From: Micropruina sp.
Lineage (GTDB): Bacteria > Actinomycetota > Actinomycetes > Propionibacteriales > Propionibacteriaceae
DNA: 64,000 bases
Assembly (NCBI GenBank): GCA_016711105.1
Contig: JADJTO010000012.1
Coordinates: 1 to 64,000, forward strand
Direction of reading: 5' to 3'
In this document: positions 60,104 through 64,000 of the stretch, one piece after another
Layout: each line of letters starts with the position of its first letter
Numbering within the stretch: position 1 is the stretch's first letter
Made by a program: the position numbers and the translations under genes
The notes under the pieces: model-generated
Database searches by the model: none
The model's input: the letters and a program-made list of their open reading frames with translations, nothing else
What the model was told of the DNA's origin: nothing

Positions 60104-62568
60104 GACGTCACCTCCGCCGACAGCAGCACCAATGCCGGGATGACCGAGAAGAAGCCGCCGTCACCGGGCAGGAACCGTGGCCCCACGGAGGTGTGGAAGC
60201 CGTTGCGCACCCAGTACAGGCGCAGTTGGCGGCTGGCCAGCACCCCGGGCACGTCGGTCAGCACCCGTTCGATCTCGCTGCGGTAGAGGGGTTCGCCCAG
60301 GGCCAGCGCGCCGGGCGCGAAGAGTGCGTCCAGCACTGCCTGGCGGGCCTCCTCCAGCACCGGCTCGGCCAAGTAATCGCCCTGGACGGTCAGCACCACC
60401 CGGAGCGCGGCGGGCACCTTGACCGCGGGCAGCACCAGCAGCGGACGGTTCGGGTCGGCCTGGGCCCGCAGCGCCGCCCGGGCACTGGTGACCGCGGCGG
60501 CATCGTCCCCCACGTAGACGTGCACGCGCGGCCGCTGCTCGATCGGATCGAAGGCCCACACAGTGCTGGCCCGGGTCACCCCGGGCGCGGCCGCCGCGAC
60601 TGCGGCGTAGTCATCGCCGGAGATGGCGCGGCCGAAGGTCAGCACCGAGCGCGGCGCCAGCTCGCGCAGCTCGCTGGCCGGCTGCGGGTCGGAACCGCCC
60701 CCGGGGGCGATCGGATTGCGGACGGCGCGCAGGTTCGGCACCGCGGTCAGCACCTGAGTCAGACTCCCCGGCGCGGGCACTGCAGCCCCGGAGCCGACCC
60801 GGTAGCTGGCCCGGACCAGCGCTCCGGTGGGCAAGCGCCGCCCGGTGATGCCGTTGCCGGTGCGGACGTGGGTACGACCCTCGACGTCGTTCCAGGTTTC
60901 GAAGATCGTCTCCTCGGGCCGGTGACCGAAGAGCGAGGGCACTTCGGTCCACCATCCCCCCTCGACCGCCAACTCAACGGTCGAGGAGTACCCGTCCCCG
61001 GAGCGTCCGGGGAAGTCGGTGCGGAAGGTGACCGGCGATTTCGCCAGCGCGAAGTCCTGGCCGGCCAGGGTGGCGTCGCCGGTACCCAGTTGCTCGTCCC
61101 GGACGCTCGCGCCGCGGCTGACCGAGACCAGATCCCAGAGCAGACGTAGCGGGGTCTGCAGGGAGCCCGTCGTCCCGGAGATGGCCACGTTGGACGTGCC
61201 TGAGACGGGAACAGCGCTCACCTGGGCGCCGTTGCCGTTGGCGTCCTCCAGGAGCACCGGGGTGGCCACCCCGGGGGCCGCAGCTGGTGGCGCCGCCAGG
61301 GTGAGGGTGCCGGGCAGGGTGCTCAGCGTAGCGACGGGTGTGTCCAGCAAGGTGCCGACCTCGCTCCAGCCGCTGCCCACGCTCACGGTGGCGGCGGAAG
61401 CCTGATAGCGGGTGGCCAGGTTGGACCCGCTGTGCGCCTGCACGCTCAGCTTGGCCACGAGCAGCGGAATCCCTGGCGTGTCGCCGGCGGGCGGGACGCC
61501 CGGGCTGGCCGCGTTGGGGGCGTTGGCGTACCAGAGCACCTCGGCGTACTCGGTCAGCCGAACCACGTCGAAGCTGGCCCCCGGGCTGACCCCGACGCCA
61601 GCGCCCGGAAGCTCCACCAGGAGCGGATCGCCGGCGGCGACGTGGCGGGCCGGTGCGTCCAGCACCAGCGCGGAGGAGGTGACCACGCTCGCCCCCGAGG
61701 GCAGGGTGGAGAGGTGGCTGGTCCGCGAGGCCCTGACGAGCCGGTAGTCGGACGCCGCCGCCGTGCTGGGCAGGGAGCCGGTGCCCTGCAGCACCACCCG
61801 AGTGTTCTTGCGTCCGTGGGCGTCGCGTTCCACGGCAGTGCCGGTGACCGAGACCACCACCACGGGCGAGTCCGCGGTGCTCCACGCCTTGGCCTGCAGC
61901 AACAAGCGCTCCCCCGCCCGCAGGCTCACCGTTCCCTTCAACAGCACCCCACCATGAGCGATCAGCCGCGGCTGGGGTGCCACCTGGCCGGTGCCCGGTG
62001 GCGCGGACGCCGGCGGCCCGGCCAGCGCGGGTGGAGTGTTCACCCCGGCTGTGGACGGCGCGGGCACGCTGCTTGGCCGCTCGAATCGGACTGCCTGGTC
62101 GACCTCGAAGGTCTGCGAGGGCACGTCCGGGGTGGCTTTGCTCGCAATCGCGGTGCCGCGTGGGATGACCAGGGGCCCCGGACCGGACGCGATCAGGGCA
62201 AGCTTGCCGGTGGCCGCGATCCCCGGTCGCGGACGGTAGCCGAGCAGCCCCACCAGACCCGCCACCCGGTCGGGCAACAGCGCCGTCCGCAGGTAATGCT
62301 CGTTGGCGTAGCGCTCGTTGTAGAAGGTCAGGATGTCGGCCACATAGGCCCACCAGTCCAACAGTTGCAGGCCGAGGTCGTCGGTGGCGGTGGGCCGCCA
62401 AGCGGCGAGTTCGAGTTCCCCGACCCGTTGTTGCAGCAGGGCTCGCCGGAAGGTGACGAAGGTGCCGATCCGGTAGTCGAGCCGGTCTGCCCCACCGGGG
62501 TTGGTGATCGGGAATCGGGTGGGCAGCACCCCGCACTCGCCGCCACAACCGCACGAGCAGCTCATCAC
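60100..62568 (-). CDS. eCIS baseplate J-like protein 2 (putative baseplate assembly protein)
   Basis: 822 residues. The N-terminus is Cys-rich (Cys 4, 6, 8, 12 in MMSCSCGCGGECG), then a conserved helical stretch LGLQLLDWWAYVADILTFYN and ERYANEHYLRTALLPDRVAG. The C-terminal J-type domain includes FGRAISGDDYAAVAAAAPGV, VHVYVGDDAA and LYRSEIERVLTDVPGV. This is the architecture of the second wedge protein of eCIS baseplates (Afp12-like). The start lies in a GTGATGA overlap with the upstream J gene: GTG 62568 or ATG 62565. No frame break seen. Confidence 0.87.
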   Translation of the reverse strand: MMSCSCGCGGECGVLPTRFPITNPGGADRLDYRIGTFVTFRRALLQQRVGELELAAWRPTATDDLGLQLLDWWAYVADILTFYNERYANEHYLRTALLPDRVAGLVGLLGYRPRPGIAATGKLALIASGPGPLVIPRGTAIASKATPDVPSQTFEVDQAVRFERPSSVPAPSTAGVNTPPALAGPPASAPPGTGQVAPQPRLIAHGGVLLKGTVSLRAGERLLLQAKAWSTADSPVVVVSVTGTAVERDAHGRKNTRVVLQGTGSLPSTAAASDYRLVRASRTSHLSTLPSGASVVTSSALVLDAPARHVAAGDPLLVELPGAGVGVSPGASFDVVRLTEYAEVLWYANAPNAASPGVPPAGDTPGIPLLVAKLSVQAHSGSNLATRYQASAATVSVGSGWSEVGTLLDTPVATLSTLPGTLTLAAPPAAAPGVATPVLLEDANGNGAQVSAVPVSGTSNVAISGTTGSLQTPLRLLWDLVSVSRGASVRDEQLGTGDATLAGQDFALAKSPVTFRTDFPGRSGDGYSSTVELAVEGGWWTEVPSLFGHRPEETIFETWNDVEGRTHVRTGNGITGRRLPTGALVRASYRVGSGAAVPAPGSLTQVLTAVPNLRAVRNPIAPGGGSDPQPASELRELAPRSVLTFGRAISGDDYAAVAAAAPGVTRASTVWAFDPIEQRPRVHVYVGDDAAAVTSARAALRAQADPNRPLLVLPAVKVPAALRVVLTVQGDYLAEPVLEEARQAVLDALFAPGALALGEPLYRSEIERVLTDVPGVLASRQLRLYWVRNGFHTSVGPRFLPGDGGFFSVIPALVLLSAEVTS

Positions 62569-64000
62569 CCGCCCCCCTTCACCACGACCCGGACGGAGCC
62601 GCGATCTGGTCTGTTCGGGGTGTTGTCGACCCGCAGAATCTCGTGCGCCCCCACCGACACCACCTCGGGCATCGGCACGTAGAACGGAACGTGACCGCGG
62701 CGCCGGTAGCGAATCTTCACCACGCCGTCGACGCCGGTGGCCCGCTGGATCGCGGCTTCGAGTTCGCTGCGCTCCAAGGGGGCTCCGAAGCGCAACCCGC
62801 CGGGGGCGAAGAAGCCGAGGCGTCCATCGCAGAGCCGGCCGGTGCCCAACTCCGCCAACACCGCAGCCTCCACCTCACCCCGCAACGCTCCGGGTAGGGC
62901 GCAGACGGTGACGATCAGGTCGAGCCCGATATAGCGAGGGGCCCGGGTGTGCACCTCATAGCCGGCCAGGCGGCGCCGGTCCAGCAGTTCGACCAGTTGG
63001 CCGGCCTGCATCGGGCTCGGCGCCTCGCCGGTGGGCGGCTGCGCCGTGGTGAACACGCTCAGCCAGCTACCCGTCCAGCGGATCCGGGTGCCGGCGTCCA
63101 GCACCCAGGGCAGTTCCTCGGCGGTCTTGGTGTAATCCTCGGCGCGAACCGCCCGGAACTGCCGGGCCCGGAAGGCGTGCGGAGCGTTGGCCCGGATCTG
63201 CTCGATCGTCTCCCGGTCGGCACCGCCGGAGGCCGGGAACGGGTTGGTGCAGGCCAGCACCACGCCGGCCAGCGGATCGGGCACGATCGTGATCGCATCG
63301 GCCGCCACGTTGCCCAGGGCGCCGGCAGTGGTGCGATAGGTCAACTCGAACGTTGCGCCCGGCGGCGGGAGTTCGCCGAACCAGCCGTCACCGAAGCGGA
63401 CGGAGTCGCCGTCGTCGCCGTCGTACTCGAACCAGGGCAGGCCTTGGGGCTGGCGGCGAAGGTCGCGGTAGACCACCGGATCCACCGTGAACGCCTGCTC
63501 GAACAGGTCGGCATCGAGCAGGGATCGCCGCCAGCGCCAGGTCCGCGGCAGATCGCCGGGGGTCTCGGCGAGCTCCACCAGCACCAGTTCCGGCAAGGTG
63601 GCGGCCTGCGTGGCCAGCCAGGCCAGCCGTCCGGCGCGCAGGGTGTGCAGGGTGCGCGGGTTGGCATCGGTGCAGCCGGCATCCGGCCCACTGCGGGTGA
63701 CCGCGGCGCGTGGGGCCTCAGGGCCGGCGGGGTCGGGCTCGACCACGAACCGCTCGGTGAAGCGGCGTCCTTGGACGGCTGGGATGAGGTTGCCGGCCAG
63801 CACCGTCCGCTCCTGGGCGTGATCGAAGGCGAGTGCCTGGGAGGAGTCCCAGCTGAGCCGGGTCACGGCGATGTTGTAGAGCGGATCGAGCAGTTCGACC
63901 GCCCCGGTCAGATTGACCACCTCGCGGATCGGCGGGTCGGCGGGGGTCGGGGCAGCGGTGTCGATCAGGAGGGCAAGTCCCACGGTGCCCTCGCGCACGT
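62565..64000 (-). CDS. eCIS baseplate J-like protein 1, 5' end beyond window
   Basis: The frame is open to the right edge, so the start is not seen; at least 477 residues. Baseplate J features include WFEYDGDDGDSVRFGDGWFG, TYRTTAGALGNVAADAITIV, RARQFRAVRAEDYTKTAEEL, VTVCALPGALRGEVEAAVLA and the C-terminal GVVKIRYRRRGHVPFYVP. It corresponds to the first wedge protein (gp6/Afp11-like). Two consecutive J genes and then a gpI-like gene are the typical eCIS order; sheath, tube, gp25 and ATPase genes would be expected to the right of the window. Confidence 0.83.
   Translation of the reverse strand, partial: VREGTVGLALLIDTAAPTPADPPIREVVNLTGAVELLDPLYNIAVTRLSWDSSQALAFDHAQERTVLAGNLIPAVQGRRFTERFVVEPDPAGPEAPRAAVTRSGPDAGCTDANPRTLHTLRAGRLAWLATQAATLPELVLVELAETPGDLPRTWRWRRSLLDADLFEQAFTVDPVVYRDLRRQPQGLPWFEYDGDDGDSVRFGDGWFGELPPPGATFELTYRTTAGALGNVAADAITIVPDPLAGVVLACTNPFPASGGADRETIEQIRANAPHAFRARQFRAVRAEDYTKTAEELPWVLDAGTRIRWTGSWLSVFTTAQPPTGEAPSPMQAGQLVELLDRRRLAGYEVHTRAPRYIGLDLIVTVCALPGALRGEVEAAVLAELGTGRLCDGRLGFFAPGGLRFGAPLERSELEAAIQRATGVDGVVKIRYRRRGHVPFYVPMPEVVSVGAHEILRVDNTPNRPDRGSVRVVVKGGG

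Noticed and set aside
46679..64000. Contractile prophage
   Set aside because: Only baseplate and tail-type genes plus DUF4157 are seen; no head, packaging, integrase or lysis genes in the window. Not fully excluded because the locus continues to the right.

Overview
The window is high-GC DNA from an actinomycete, most likely a member of the Propionibacteriales. It carries the classical actinobacterial block leuS, comEA, comEC, holA, rpsT, lepA, hemW, DUF3097, hrcA, dnaJ, rsmE. Starts are often GTG, genes overlap heavily as GTGA or ATGA, and a CIRCE operator precedes hrcA. This housekeeping backbone is interrupted at several points by accessory DNA.

Layout: 1-3 kb holds an FHA protein (truncated by the window edge) and a Cthe_2159-type beta-helix lipoprotein. 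3-7.4 kb is the heat-shock operon hrcA-dnaJ-rsmE-tgt. 7.4-12.2 kb holds a metallo-hydrolase, a degenerate IS630 element with intact ends, an inositol-monophosphatase-like gene, DUF3097 and hemW. 12.3-21.3 kb is a seven-gene Wzx/Wzy exopolysaccharide operon lying between hemW and lepA. 22.5-31.1 kb holds lepA, rpsT, holA, a scrap-filled insertion (regulator, antitoxin and IS fragments plus a carbonic anhydrase), comEC and comEA. 31.3-34.8 kb is a four-gene ECF-sigma operon (sigma, membrane propeller, two duplicated lipoproteins). 34.8-46.7 kb holds leuS and assorted genes: VIT transporter, DUF4192, glycosyltransferase, DMT transporter, sigma factor, ogt, old yellow enzyme, M23 peptidase and a BTAD regulator.

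The last 17 kb (46.7-64 kb) is the 3' part of an extracellular contractile injection system (eCIS) operon transcribed leftwards. It contains two baseplate-J-like proteins, a gpI-like tail protein, a DUF6519-like beta-helix protein, and a giant protein of about 2,590 residues. The giant protein joins an N-terminal DUF4157 metalloprotease-like domain to a very long AsmA-like repetitive beta region. This protein is the most unusual object in the window.

Many genes, including the essential leuS, are split by one-base indels. In at least a dozen cases these sit in runs of G or C and the frame is restored by adding one base. The simplest reading is residual homopolymer error in the assembly, not gene decay. 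Such genes are listed as CDS with the break positions given. Genuine debris (IS630 copies, a duplicated comEC tail, regulator and antitoxin fragments) is listed separately.
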